From: JAZKIX01 sp040384645
GTDB taxonomy: Bacteria; Pseudomonadota; Gammaproteobacteria; Burkholderiales; Burkholderiaceae_D
Direction of reading: 5' to 3'
DNA length: 8,482 bases
Assembly: GCA_040384645.1 (NCBI GenBank)
Contig: JAZKIX010000046.1
Location: 1-8,482 of the forward strand
Shown: piece after piece, positions 1 through 6,855 of the stretch
Layout: each line of letters begins with the position of its first letter
Position numbering within the stretch: position 1 is the stretch's first letter
Translations under genes and position numbers: made by a program
The notes under the pieces: model-generated
Database searches by the model: none
What the model was told of the DNA's origin: nothing
What the model saw: the letters and a program-made list of their open reading frames with translations, nothing else

Positions 1-535
1 AGTGCGGTGGCATGGTCGCAGCATTCAAAACCTGCGCGAGGATTTCTATCGCGAGCTGCTGTATTGCGGCCATGCGGCTGGCGTCAAAGACGATCTCGCC
101 GCCTGGGAAAACGTCGCCGTCAGCACGCGCTTGTCGGGCAAGAGTTGCTCTCGGGATGAGGCGTATCAGGCGTTGGAGCAAGTGGGTTTGCTGAACATCG
201 CGCATCTGCCGGCGCGTTCGCTATCGCAAGGGCAGCGCAAGCGCGTGGCCTTGGCGCGGCTGTGCGTGCAACCACGGCCAAAGCTGTTATTGCTGGACGA
301 ACCTTTCACGGCGCTGGATCAGCGCTCGATCAATAGCTTGGGCGACATCTTGAACCTGCATCTGGCGCAAGGCGGCGTCGTAGTTTATACGACGCATCAG
401 GAATTGACGCTCAAAGCGCAGCGCCTGCACCGGCTCGATTTGAATCCTGCCTTAAGTCCAATGTCAAATTCAAACTCCAGTCCAAACTTAAGTCCAGCGT
501 TAAGCCAGCCTCTAAGCGCGACTGCATCATGCTAA
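1..535 (+). CDS. ccmA: Heme exporter ATP-binding protein CcmA (3' part, 5' end outside window)
   Basis: ABC ATPase subunit of the CcmABCD complex; ATP hydrolysis at the cytoplasmic face drives release of holo-CcmE. The reading frame is open from the first full codon at base 2, so about 60 N-terminal residues including Walker A are missing. Visible in the 177-residue fragment: the CcmA-type LLYCGHAAGVK segment in the Q-loop region (about 19-29), the ABC signature LSQGQ (74-78), Walker B LLLLDEP (95-101), the D-loop ALD (104-106) and the H-loop histidine in TTHQ (132). The catalytic core ends near residue 149. A tail of about 28 residues rich in Ser, Pro, Asn and Leu follows and is encoded by repetitive DNA; E. 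coli CcmA has no such tail. The stop codon overlaps the ccmB start (ATGCTAA, 7 nt shared), implying translational coupling. The identification is secure from motifs plus the neighbouring ccmB. Confidence 0.96.
   Translation, partial: VRWHGRSIQNLREDFYRELLYCGHAAGVKDDLAAWENVAVSTRLSGKSCSRDEAYQALEQVGLLNIAHLPARSLSQGQRKRVALARLCVQPRPKLLLLDEPFTALDQRSINSLGDILNLHLAQGGVVVYTTHQELTLKAQRLHRLDLNPALSPMSNSNSSPNLSPALSQPLSATASC
451..518 (+). repeat. Degenerate short repeats encoding the CcmA C-terminal tail
   Basis: The 10-mer CTTAAGTCCA occurs exactly at 451-460 and 487-496, 36 nt apart and therefore in frame (both encode Leu-Ser-Pro). Related units follow: TTAAGTCCAGC at 488-498, TTAAGCCAGC at 500-509 and CTAAGCG at 512-518; AGTCCA also occurs at 479-484. 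The tract encodes a low-complexity Ser/Pro/Asn/Leu tail. It looks like local duplication with drift rather than a mobile repeat. Confidence 0.6.
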
Positions 536-1197
536 AAATCTTGCTGTATGTAATCCGGCGCGATTTGTTGCTGGCGTTCCGGCGCCGCTCTGATGTCTTG
601 ATCACGCTGTTCTTTTTCATCATCGTCACGACGCTGTTTCCACTTGGCGTCGGGCCGGAGCGCACTTTGTTGCGCACCATGGCGCCCGGCATTCTGTGGG
701 TGGCGGCCTTGCTGGCATCGATGTTGTCGTTGGGACGCCTATTTGCACTGGATGAAGCCGATGGCACGTTGGAACAATTACTGTTATTGCCGGAGCCTTT
801 GGCGGTGATCGTGATCGGCAAGGTGATAGCGCATTGGCTGGTGGCCGGTTTGCCTCTGGTATTGCTGGCGCCGCTGCTGGCGCTGCAATTTGATTTGCAG
901 TGGGATGCGATTGCAGTGCTGTTTTTGAGCTTGTTGATCGGCACGCCGATCCTCACCTTGTTCGGCGCGATTGGTGCCGCGCTGACTTTGGGTGCGCGCG
1001 GCGGTGGCGTGCTGGTGTCTTTGCTTGTCCTGCCTTTGTATGTGCCGGTCTTGATTTTTGGTGCTGGTGCGATGGGCGCACAGGCCAGCGGCTTGGGCAG
1101 TAGCGCGCATCTATATTTTCTGGGTGGCGTGCTGGCGGCGGCTGCGGCATTGGCGCCCTGGGCGATTGCGCTGGCACTGCGGATTGCGCATGAATAG
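529..1197 (+). CDS. ccmB: Heme exporter membrane protein CcmB
   Basis: Integral membrane subunit of the CcmABCD complex that partners the CcmA ATPase in the inner membrane. The product is 222 residues, matching the family (E. coli CcmB is about 220). It is very hydrophobic with about six membrane segments, near residues 22-40, 53-75, 93-120, 127-150, 160-180 and 195-217. The N-terminal arginine-rich stretch (RRDLLLAFRRRSD, 10-22) and the cytoplasmic segment FALDEADGTLEQLLLLP (72-88) are typical of CcmB. There is no clear Shine-Dalgarno sequence ahead of the ATG at 529, and the start overlaps the ccmA stop by 7 nt, so translation is probably coupled to ccmA. The next gene, ccmC, begins only after a 210-nt gap holding a terminator. 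Confidence 0.97.
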   Translation: MLKILLYVIRRDLLLAFRRRSDVLITLFFFIIVTTLFPLGVGPERTLLRTMAPGILWVAALLASMLSLGRLFALDEADGTLEQLLLLPEPLAVIVIGKVIAHWLVAGLPLVLLAPLLALQFDLQWDAIAVLFLSLLIGTPILTLFGAIGAALTLGARGGGVLVSLLVLPLYVPVLIFGAGAMGAQASGLGSSAHLYFLGGVLAAAAALAPWAIALALRIAHE

Positions 1198-1251
1198 TCG
1201 CACAAATAAGCACACACAAAAGCGCACAGACCTGCACTGAAATTCTCCGCC

Positions 1252-1265
1252 GCATATTGATATGC
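1252..1265. promoter_or_regulatory. Palindrome GCATAT-TG-ATATGC upstream of the ccmC promoter candidate
   Basis: Perfect 6-bp arms separated by 2 nt, lying 11 nt upstream of the possible -35 element at 1277. It could be an operator, but a 14-nt palindrome in AT-rich DNA can arise by chance. No known regulator consensus was matched with confidence. Confidence 0.25.
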
Positions 1266-1276
1266 AATTTGATTCG

Positions 1277-1305
1277 ATTACATTTTTCGCTTCTAACGTT
1301 ATATT
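1277..1305 (+). promoter_or_regulatory. Possible sigma70-type promoter for ccmC-I
   Basis: ATTACA (1277-1282, 4 of 6 to TTGACA) and TATATT (1300-1305, 5 of 6 to TATAAT) with a 17-nt spacer, in AT-rich DNA inside the only real gap of the ccm cluster. Initiation would fall near 1312, giving a leader of about 95 nt before ccmC that contains the terminator at 1345-1377. This is a sequence-pattern call only. Confidence 0.35.
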
Positions 1306-1344
1306 GATCGCGTCTCCTCCTATTCCTATCTCAGGATTGGTTTG

Positions 1345-1377
1345 AGCCCGCACCGTGAGGCCAGCGGGCTTTTTTTT
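1345..1377 (+). terminator. Rho-independent terminator between ccmB and ccmC
   Basis: A 7-bp perfect GC-rich stem, AGCCCGC (1345-1351) with GCGGGCT (1364-1370), a 12-nt loop that can add a small CC/GG inner pairing, and seven further T residues directly after it (1371-1377). This is a textbook intrinsic terminator oriented with the ccm genes. It lies 148 nt after ccmB and 30 nt before the ccmC start, and no convincing promoter fits between it and ccmC. It therefore either ends the ccmAB transcript with partial read-through or acts as an attenuator in a ccmC leader. Confidence 0.75.
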
Positions 1378-1392
1378 AGAATCGTTTTTTGT

Positions 1393-1399
1393 AGAAAGG
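1393..1399 (+). promoter_or_regulatory. Ribosome binding site deciding the ccmC GTG start
   Basis: AGAAAGG sits 8 nt upstream of GTG at 1408. The alternative in-frame TTG at 1342 lies at the edge of the terminator hairpin and would make the stem and T-run coding, so the GTG is preferred. Confidence 0.7.
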
Positions 1400-1407
1400 T
1401 TGACGCC

Positions 1408-2211
1408 GTGGCGATCACGAATACACATCCCATCATTGCGCGACCTGGTTTGATTCATAGAATCAACTGGCTTAAATATGCGTCGCCGCAAGCCTTTTAT
1501 CCGGTGGCCGGAAAGCTGATTCCGTGGTTCGGCGCGACCGCAATCATCTTGTTGATCGTCGGGATGATTATTGGATTTTTGATCGCGCCAACCGACCACC
1601 AGCAGGGCGATGCCTACCGCATCATTTTTGTCCACGTGCCCGCTGCATGGCTGTCAATGTTGATCTATCTGGCGCTGGCATTTTGGGCCGCGCTGGGCTT
1701 GATTTTGAATACGCGTCTGTCGTCGATGATGGCGCGTGCCTTGGCACCGACTGGCGCCATATTTACCTTCTTGGCGCTATGGACTGGCGCCTTGTGGGGT
1801 CGCCCAACTTGGGGTGCGTGGTGGGTTTGGGATGCGCGCTTGACTTCGGAATTGATCTTGCTTTTTTTATACATCGGATTCATGGCGCTGCAAGCGTCGA
1901 TTGACGATCCGCGCCGCGCCGATAGGGCGGGCGCCGTGCTGGCGCTAGTGGGCGTGGTCAATGTGCCGGTGATCTATTTTTCGGTGCAATGGTGGAATAC
2001 CTTGCATCAGGGTTTGTCGATCAACTTCCGCAGCGCACCAAGCATGGCTGCGACCATGCTGCTGGGCATGCTGATTATGGCGCTCGGTTTGTGGGCCTAT
2101 TCAATTGCGGCAGGCTTGATGCGGCTGCGTTGCATTGTGCTGGAGCGAGAACGTCATAGCGACTGGGTAGCCGAAATAGGCGAAGTGAAATTGAGCAAGG
2201 TGAAATCATGA
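1408..2211 (+). CDS. ccmC: Heme exporter / heme-handling protein CcmC
   Basis: Polytopic inner-membrane protein of the heme handling family that presents heme to CcmE on the periplasmic side. From the GTG at 1408 the product is 267 residues (E. coli CcmC is about 245). The tryptophan-rich WWD motif is seen as WGRPTWGAWWVWDARLTSEL (130-149). The two conserved external histidines expected as heme ligands are in RIIFVHVPAAW (H76) and WWNTLHQG (H200). About six membrane segments are visible, starting near residue 42. The frame stays open upstream to a TTG at 1342, but that extension runs through an intrinsic terminator and encodes an unconvincing peptide; AGAAAGG supports the GTG. The stop overlaps the ccmD start (ATGA). 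Sequence features and context make this call secure; the exact start is likely but not proven. Confidence 0.96.
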   Translation: MAITNTHPIIARPGLIHRINWLKYASPQAFYPVAGKLIPWFGATAIILLIVGMIIGFLIAPTDHQQGDAYRIIFVHVPAAWLSMLIYLALAFWAALGLILNTRLSSMMARALAPTGAIFTFLALWTGALWGRPTWGAWWVWDARLTSELILLFLYIGFMALQASIDDPRRADRAGAVLALVGVVNVPVIYFSVQWWNTLHQGLSINFRSAPSMAATMLLGMLIMALGLWAYSIAAGLMRLRCIVLERERHSDWVAEIGEVKLSKVKS

Positions 2212-2399
2212 TCTGGCAAAGCTGGAACGACTTTTTTGCGATGGGCGGTTACGCCCTCTATGTGTGGGGTTCGGTGCTGTTTGTGTTTGGCTTGATCGGC
2301 ATTGAATTATTTGAATTGCTCAGCCGCCGGAAAAATCTGTTAAGCGACATTGCCATTGAAAACAAAGTGCGCAGCCTCTCCGGCAAGGCCGAGGGATGA
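2208..2399 (+). CDS. ccmD: Heme exporter small membrane protein CcmD
   Basis: Small single-span inner-membrane protein of the CcmABCD complex, needed for release of holo-CcmE from CcmC. It has 63 residues, close to the usual family size of 50-70. The start MIWQSWNDFFAMGGYALYVWGS is typical of CcmD (aromatic residues and the MGGYA segment), followed by one membrane helix at about 15-40 and a charged cytoplasmic tail (SRRKN onward). AAGG at 2197-2200 is a plausible ribosome binding site. The start overlaps the ccmC stop by 4 nt and its stop overlaps the ccmE start by 4 nt, so the three genes are probably translated in a coupled way. Confidence 0.94.
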   Translation: MIWQSWNDFFAMGGYALYVWGSVLFVFGLIGIELFELLSRRKNLLSDIAIENKVRSLSGKAEG

Positions 2400-2881
2400 A
2401 GACGCGACATAAACGGATGGTGTTGGTACTGGCTGGCTTGGCCGTGTTAAGTGTGGGCGCCTGGCTGGTGTTATCGGCCTTCCAAAAAAATCTGGTGTTC
2501 TTCTTCACCCCGACCCAAATTATCTCGGGCGAGGCACCGCACAACCGCAGCTTCCGGGTCGGCGGCATGGTCGAGAACGGCAGCTTGCAACGCCAGGCCG
2601 ACGGCCTCACGGTTAGTTTTATCGTGACCGATCTGGCGCAGCGCGTGCGCGTTACTTATCGTGGACTATTGCCTGATCTGTTCAAAGAGGGCAAGGGCGT
2701 GGTGGCGCAAGGGAAATTGAATGCAGACAATCTGTTCGTGGCAGAAGAAGTGTTGGCCAAGCACGATGAAAACTATATGCCGCCCGAAGCAGCGTATGCC
2801 CTCAAAACAGGTCAGCAATTGAAACAGCAAACTGCCGGAACTGTGCCGCCAGCGGCTGCGCAGTCAAAGGAGCAGAAGTGA
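2396..2881 (+). CDS. ccmE: Periplasmic heme chaperone CcmE
   Basis: Membrane-anchored periplasmic chaperone that binds heme covalently and passes it to CcmF. It has 161 residues (E. coli CcmE is 159). A short basic N-terminus (MKTRHKR) leads into a signal-anchor helix at about 8-28, followed by the OB-fold domain (about 33-125). The heme attachment motif HDENY is present, with His123 as the covalent ligand and Tyr127 as the axial ligand by homology with His130/Tyr134 of E. coli. The C-terminal 30 residues are Gln/Ala/Lys-rich and probably flexible, as is normal for the family. This is the common His-type CcmE, not the Cys-type variant. It overlaps both neighbours by 4 nt. Confidence 0.97.
   Translation: MKTRHKRMVLVLAGLAVLSVGAWLVLSAFQKNLVFFFTPTQIISGEAPHNRSFRVGGMVENGSLQRQADGLTVSFIVTDLAQRVRVTYRGLLPDLFKEGKGVVAQGKLNADNLFVAEEVLAKHDENYMPPEAAYALKTGQQLKQQTAGTVPPAAAQSKEQK
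2866..2872 (+). promoter_or_regulatory. Ribosome binding site for the ccmF GTG start
   Basis: AAAGGAG inside the end of ccmE, 5 nt upstream of GTG at 2878. It supports the GTG start, which overlaps the ccmE TGA stop (GTGA). Confidence 0.75.
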
Positions 2882-4875
2882 TTCCAGAACTGGGTAATTT
2901 GGCACTGATGCTGGCCTTGGGTCTGGCAATCGTGCAAGGCGCTTTTCCGATTGCGGGGACGTTTCAAAATAATCTGCGCTGGATCGCGCTCGCGCGGCCG
3001 GCAGCGGCAGGACAATTTGTATTCATTAGTCTGGCTTTTGCGGCGCTAATCATCTCGTTCGTCAACAACGATTTTTCCGTGTCGTATGTGGCGGCCAATT
3101 CCAACTCGATGCTGCCGGTGTATTTCCGCATTGCCGCCGCCTGGGGCGGTCACGAGGGATCGCTACTATTGTGGATTTTGATCCTATCGCTATGGACTTT
3201 CGGGGTTGCGCTATTCAGCCGTCAATTGCCGGATGACACGGCGGCGCGCGTGCTGGGTGTGATGGGCTTGATCAGCGTTGGATTCCTGTGCTTTATACTA
3301 TTTACCTCCAACCCGTTTGATCGCACGTTGCCGGCGCTGGTCGACGGCCGCGACCTCAATCCGCTGTTGCAGGATTTCGGCATGATCGTGCATCCACCTC
3401 TGTTGTATATGGGGTATGTCGGATTTTCAGTCGCTTTTGCCTTTGCGATTGCGGCCCTGATGAGCGGTCAGCTCGATGCAGCTTGGGCTCGTTGGTCGCG
3501 GCCGTGGACGCTGGTGGCGTGGATGTTTTTGACGCTAGGGATCTTTCTCGGCAGCTTTTGGGCTTATTACGAACTGGGCTGGGGCGGCTGGTGGTTTTGG
3601 GACGCTGTGGAAAACGCTTCCTTCATGCCGTGGTTGGTCGGCACGGCGCTGATCCATTCGCTAGCCGTGACGGAAAAGCGCGGCGGCTTTAAAAACTGGA
3701 CGGTGTTGTTGGCAATCATTGCGTTTTCGCTGTCCTTGCTAGGGACATTCCTGGTCCGCTCCGGCGTGCTGACATCAGTGCATGCGTTTGCCACCGACCC
3801 GCGCCGCGGGTTGTTCATCTTGATCTTCCTGGCGCTGGTTATCGGCGGGTCGTTGACCTTGTTTGCCTGGCGCGCACCGAAGGTGGGGCTGGGCGGCAAG
3901 TTCGGCCTGTTTTCGCGGGAGTCGATGCTGTTGGTGAATAATGTATTGCTGCTGGTCGCCGCCGCCACGGTGCTGCTGGGAACCCTGTATCCACTCTTCC
4001 TCGATGCTTTGAACTTGGGGAAAATTTCTGTCGGTGCGCCGTATTTTGAAGCAGTCTTTGTGCCGCTGATGCTGCCCTTAATGCTATTGATGGCGGCCGG
4101 GCCTTTCGTGTCGTGGAAAAGCGCCTCAGTGAAAGACGTTTTACTGCGCCTGCGCTGGCTGGCGCTTGGGGCACTACTTTTCGCGGGCGTCGCAGCGCTG
4201 ATTTTGAAGACTTCGCCGATGGTGGTGTTGGGCTTAACTCTATCGCTCTGGATCTTGTTGGCAACGACTTCGCATTTGGTGCAACGCCTCCAGCATGCAC
4301 CGCTTGGCACATCGCTGTGGCGACGCATTCGCAGCCAACCACCCAGCTATTGGGGCATGATAGTCGCCCATGCAGGCATCGGCATATTTTTGGTAGGCGT
4401 GACCTTGGTAAAGGGGATGGAGAGTGGGAATGACGTCAGCATGCGGGTAGGCGACAGTATCAACGCCGGCGCCTATCGCTTCACTTTCTCTGCCTTGACC
4501 AAGATCGACGGGCCCAATTACATCGCGGCGCGCGGCACGTTTGAAGTCAGGCGCGGCAACACTTTTGTCGCCACCATGCAGCCGGAAAAGCGCTTTTATA
4601 CTGTGCAAAAAATGCCGATGACCGAGGCAGCGATCGATCGCGGCTTCACCCGTGATTTATACGTCTCGCTGGGCGAAGCGACCAAGGATGGCGCTTGGGG
4701 AATCCGCGTGCAGCACAAGCCATTCGTGAGCTGGATTTGGGCCGGTTGCCTGATTATTGCCTTCGGCGGATTTCTGGCCGCATCGGATCGGCGTTATCGC
4801 ATGGGTACGCGCAGACGGTCAGCGGTGCAGCCAAGTGGTCAGGCAAATAATCCTGTGCTGCATCCCATTTACTGA
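2878..4875 (+). CDS. ccmF: Cytochrome c heme lyase subunit CcmF
   Basis: Large inner-membrane heme handling protein that, with CcmH and CcmI, takes heme from CcmE and joins it to the CXXCH cysteines of apocytochrome c in the periplasm. It has 665 residues (E. coli CcmF is 647) and many membrane spans. The WWD motif runs through GWGGWWFWDAVENASFMPW (234-252). The four histidines known to matter in E. coli CcmF have counterparts: H172 in IVHPPLLYMGY, H260 in TALIHS, H302 in VHAFATDP and H498 in VAHAGIG. A soluble periplasmic domain spans about 515-615 (GTFEVRRG, QPEKRFY, MTEAAID), then a last membrane helix (about 617-635) and a basic tail. The GTG start has a good AAAGGAG site. It ends 7 nt before ccmG. 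Confidence 0.98.
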   Translation: MIPELGNLALMLALGLAIVQGAFPIAGTFQNNLRWIALARPAAAGQFVFISLAFAALIISFVNNDFSVSYVAANSNSMLPVYFRIAAAWGGHEGSLLLWILILSLWTFGVALFSRQLPDDTAARVLGVMGLISVGFLCFILFTSNPFDRTLPALVDGRDLNPLLQDFGMIVHPPLLYMGYVGFSVAFAFAIAALMSGQLDAAWARWSRPWTLVAWMFLTLGIFLGSFWAYYELGWGGWWFWDAVENASFMPWLVGTALIHSLAVTEKRGGFKNWTVLLAIIAFSLSLLGTFLVRSGVLTSVHAFATDPRRGLFILIFLALVIGGSLTLFAWRAPKVGLGGKFGLFSRESMLLVNNVLLLVAAATVLLGTLYPLFLDALNLGKISVGAPYFEAVFVPLMLPLMLLMAAGPFVSWKSASVKDVLLRLRWLALGALLFAGVAALILKTSPMVVLGLTLSLWILLATTSHLVQRLQHAPLGTSLWRRIRSQPPSYWGMIVAHAGIGIFLVGVTLVKGMESGNDVSMRVGDSINAGAYRFTFSALTKIDGPNYIAARGTFEVRRGNTFVATMQPEKRFYTVQKMPMTEAAIDRGFTRDLYVSLGEATKDGAWGIRVQHKPFVSWIWAGCLIIAFGGFLAASDRRYRMGTRRRSAVQPSGQANNPVLHPIY

Positions 4876-4882
4876 ATCCAAC

Positions 4883-5410
4883 ATGAAACGTTTCCTGATT
4901 CCGCTCGGCGCATTTTCGATACTGATTATTTTTTTGGGGATAGGCCTGCGCCTGAAACCGCAAGAAATCCTATCGCCATTAATCGGCAAGCCAGCACCGG
5001 CATTTTCCTTAACGCAATTGGAAGACGGTCAAAAAAACTTCAGTCCGCAAGACATGCAAGGCAAAGTCTGGCTGCTCAATGTCTGGGCCTCGTGGTGCGC
5101 GCCATGCCGTGAAGAGTTGCCGGCGCTGCTGACCTTTTCCAAGCAAGCGGTGGCGCCGATTGTCGGCTTGAATTATTCAGATGCGCGTGACGATGGCCAA
5201 CGCTGGTTGAACCAGTATGGCAATCCCTATCAACTATCGGCCTTTGATGCCAACGGCAGGATCGGGATCGACTATGGCGTGTATGGCGTGCCAGAAACCT
5301 TTGTGATCGATAAACAGGGCGTGATCCGCATGAAGCATGTTGGTCCGGTCACGGCCGATGTATTGCAAGAAAAAATCCTGCCATTGATACAGGAGCTGAA
5401 CCGTGTCTAA
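4883..5410 (+). CDS. ccmG: Thiol:disulfide interchange protein CcmG (DsbE)
   Basis: Membrane-tethered periplasmic thioredoxin-like reductase that keeps apocytochrome heme-binding cysteines reduced. It has 175 residues from ATG at 4883 (E. coli CcmG is 185). An N-terminal anchor helix (about 5-22) precedes the thioredoxin fold. The active site is WCAPC (Cys72 and Cys75), and the cis-proline loop GVYGVPETFVID (132-143, Pro137) matches the CcmG family signature. The frame is open upstream for 42 codons into the end of ccmF, but that extension has no membrane-anchor character of its own and would displace the signal anchor from the N-terminus, so the ATG is chosen even though its Shine-Dalgarno is weak. 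Its stop overlaps the ccmH start by 8 nt. Confidence 0.97.
   Translation: MKRFLIPLGAFSILIIFLGIGLRLKPQEILSPLIGKPAPAFSLTQLEDGQKNFSPQDMQGKVWLLNVWASWCAPCREELPALLTFSKQAVAPIVGLNYSDARDDGQRWLNQYGNPYQLSAFDANGRIGIDYGVYGVPETFVIDKQGVIRMKHVGPVTADVLQEKILPLIQELNRV
5391..5395 (+). promoter_or_regulatory. Ribosome binding site for the ccmH GTG start
   Basis: AGGAG inside the end of ccmG, 7 nt upstream of GTG at 5403. It supports this start, which has no nearby ATG competitor. Confidence 0.7.
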
Positions 5411-5924
5411 GCGCTATTGCTCATTGCTGCCCGCGTCATTTCGCCATTTTTTCACGGCTTTGGTACTTCTCGCTTGTAGTGGCTTTTCCAGTGCGATAGC
5501 AGCGCTAGAGCCGAACGCAGCGTTTGAAAAGCATGTCAACAATCTGGCGCAAGAGCTGCGTTGCCTGGTGTGCCAAAACCAGACCATCGCCGATTCTCAA
5601 GCACCGCTGGCGCTGGATTTAAAAAATCAAGTGCGCGAAAAATTGGCGCAAGGCGCAGCCGATAGTGAAGTGATCGATTTCATGGTGCAACGCTATGGCG
5701 ATTTTGTTTTATATCGGCCGCCGGTAAAAAACACTACTTGGGTTTTATGGTTCGGACCATTCCTGTTACTGCTATTGGGCCTGATTGGCTTGTTTGTAAA
5801 GCTGCGGCAGCAAGCTACGCCGACGGAAGCGCATACGCCAGCGGCATTGGCTCAGGCGGCGGCTTTACTAGCCCACGTTGATGTGCAACATTCCGATAAA
5901 TATTTCTTAAGTGACACGCCATGA
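5403..5924 (+). CDS. ccmH: Cytochrome c maturation thiol-redox protein CcmH
   Basis: Periplasmic, membrane-anchored thiol-redox protein that interacts with apocytochrome and CcmF, with reduction supplied through CcmG. It has 173 residues. The N-terminal hydrophobic signal (about 15-33) could be cut after AIA at 33; alternatively VLLAC at 21-25 reads as a weak lipobox. The family motif is LRCLVCQNQ, with redox cysteines 54 and 57, followed by the three-helix domain to about residue 105 (FVLYRPPV). A C-terminal membrane helix lies at 113-133. A 40-residue cytoplasmic tail contains an Ala-rich helix. This is the short CcmH type, lacking the fused CcmI-like TPR domain of E. coli CcmH. It overlaps ccmG by 8 nt and ccmI by 4 nt. 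Confidence 0.96.
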   Translation: MSKRYCSLLPASFRHFFTALVLLACSGFSSAIAALEPNAAFEKHVNNLAQELRCLVCQNQTIADSQAPLALDLKNQVREKLAQGAADSEVIDFMVQRYGDFVLYRPPVKNTTWVLWFGPFLLLLLGLIGLFVKLRQQATPTEAHTPAALAQAAALLAHVDVQHSDKYFLSDTP

Positions 5925-6793
5925 TTATTTTTGCATTGACCGCCACCGCGATGGCGGCACTTGCCCTGTTTTTTATTTTGCCAAGCCTGCTACGTCAAGA
6001 AGCGGCGACTGTCACAGAAAAAACACAGCAATGCGACTCGTTGAATCTGGCACTGCTGCGTGATCAATTGCACGAGCTGGACGCCGATTTGCAAGCAGGC
6101 GTCATCAACCAATCTGCTTACCAAGCGGCACGGCGCGAACTGGAGGTTAGGGTGGCCGATGAAGTCCAGCCTGCGCCACATGCGCTTGCAAACGCATCAC
6201 GCCAGAGCCGGACCGCTTGGGTGTTGGCGCTGGCATTTCCGCTACTGGCCGGCTCCCTGTACGCATTGCTCGGCACCAGCAAAGGTTTGGCACCAGCACC
6301 GCCTGCCATCGCCAAAGAGCAAAATGTTCCAGCGGTGACACCAGCGCAAATTGCCGGCATGGTGAACCGGCTGGCAGAACGATTGAAATCGAATCCCGAT
6401 GACGCCGATGGCTGGCGTATGCTGGCGCGCTCCTATGAAACTATGCAGCGCTTCGATCTGGCGGTGGATGCTTACCAGCATTTGTTCAAGCTGACGACCG
6501 AGAATCCAGACTTGCTAACCGATTATGCCGTGACCTTAGCCATGAGCTTGAATCAAAGCCTGTCAGGCGAGCCGGAAAAGATCATCAATCGCGCGCTGGA
6601 GATTGACCCTCAACACATTCAAGCCCTAGCCCTGTCAGGCAGCGCCGCATTCGAGCGCAAGGAATATGTGCAGGCAACCAAGCAATGGAAAAAAATTCTT
6701 ACCCTGCTGCCGCAAAAATCGGAAATGGCACGCTCCATCGCGGCTAATATCGCGAAAGCGGAAGGCTTGGCGCAGTCGTCAGCATTGCCATAA
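5921..6793 (+). CDS. ccmI: Cytochrome c maturation TPR protein CcmI (CycH)
   Basis: Apocytochrome c chaperone subunit of the CcmFHI heme ligation complex. It has 290 residues. Two membrane helices are visible (about 3-23 and 98-118) around a charged cytoplasmic loop with the CcmI-like segment LLRDQLHELDADLQAGVI (45-62) and SAYQAARRELEVRV. The periplasmic part has TPR-like repeats: PDDADGWRMLARSYETMQRFDLAVDAY (159-185), a less clear central repeat (196-230) and a last one around 231-264 with ALSGSAAFERKEYVQA. The protein is at the short end for the family: it has the TPR block but little C-terminal domain after it. The start overlaps the ccmH stop (ATGA). It is the last gene of the ccm cluster. 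Confidence 0.93.
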   Translation: MIIFALTATAMAALALFFILPSLLRQEAATVTEKTQQCDSLNLALLRDQLHELDADLQAGVINQSAYQAARRELEVRVADEVQPAPHALANASRQSRTAWVLALAFPLLAGSLYALLGTSKGLAPAPPAIAKEQNVPAVTPAQIAGMVNRLAERLKSNPDDADGWRMLARSYETMQRFDLAVDAYQHLFKLTTENPDLLTDYAVTLAMSLNQSLSGEPEKIINRALEIDPQHIQALALSGSAAFERKEYVQATKQWKKILTLLPQKSEMARSIAANIAKAEGLAQSSALP

Positions 6794-6855
6794 GGCGGCA
6801 ACAAGCAATACTCGTACACCAGAAAAACTTGCTGTGTGCTTCTGCAGCCTCGGAC

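Noticed and set aside
411..1217. Long minus-strand open frame of 268 codons opposite ccmA/ccmB
   Set aside because: It is the antisense shadow of ccmB and the ccmA tail, has low-complexity composition, no family resemblance and no ribosome binding site.
1258..1282. FNR/Anr-type box in the ccmB-ccmC gap
   Set aside because: Only TTGAT half-sites are present; no ATCAA second half at the 4-nt spacing.
1400..1427. TTGACG at 1400 as a -35 element for a promoter downstream of the terminator
   Set aside because: The best -10 at proper spacing (TACACA) is poor and lies inside ccmC, so transcription would start within the gene.
3567..4342. Minus-strand open frames (253 and 167 codons) opposite ccmF
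   Set aside because: Both lie wholly within the clearly coding ccmF and have Ser/Arg/Pro-rich compositions typical of antisense frames in GC-rich genes.
4757..4882. 42-codon upstream extension of ccmG
   Set aside because: It overlaps the end of ccmF in another frame and would bury the CcmG signal anchor; the ATG at 4883 gives the normal family length.
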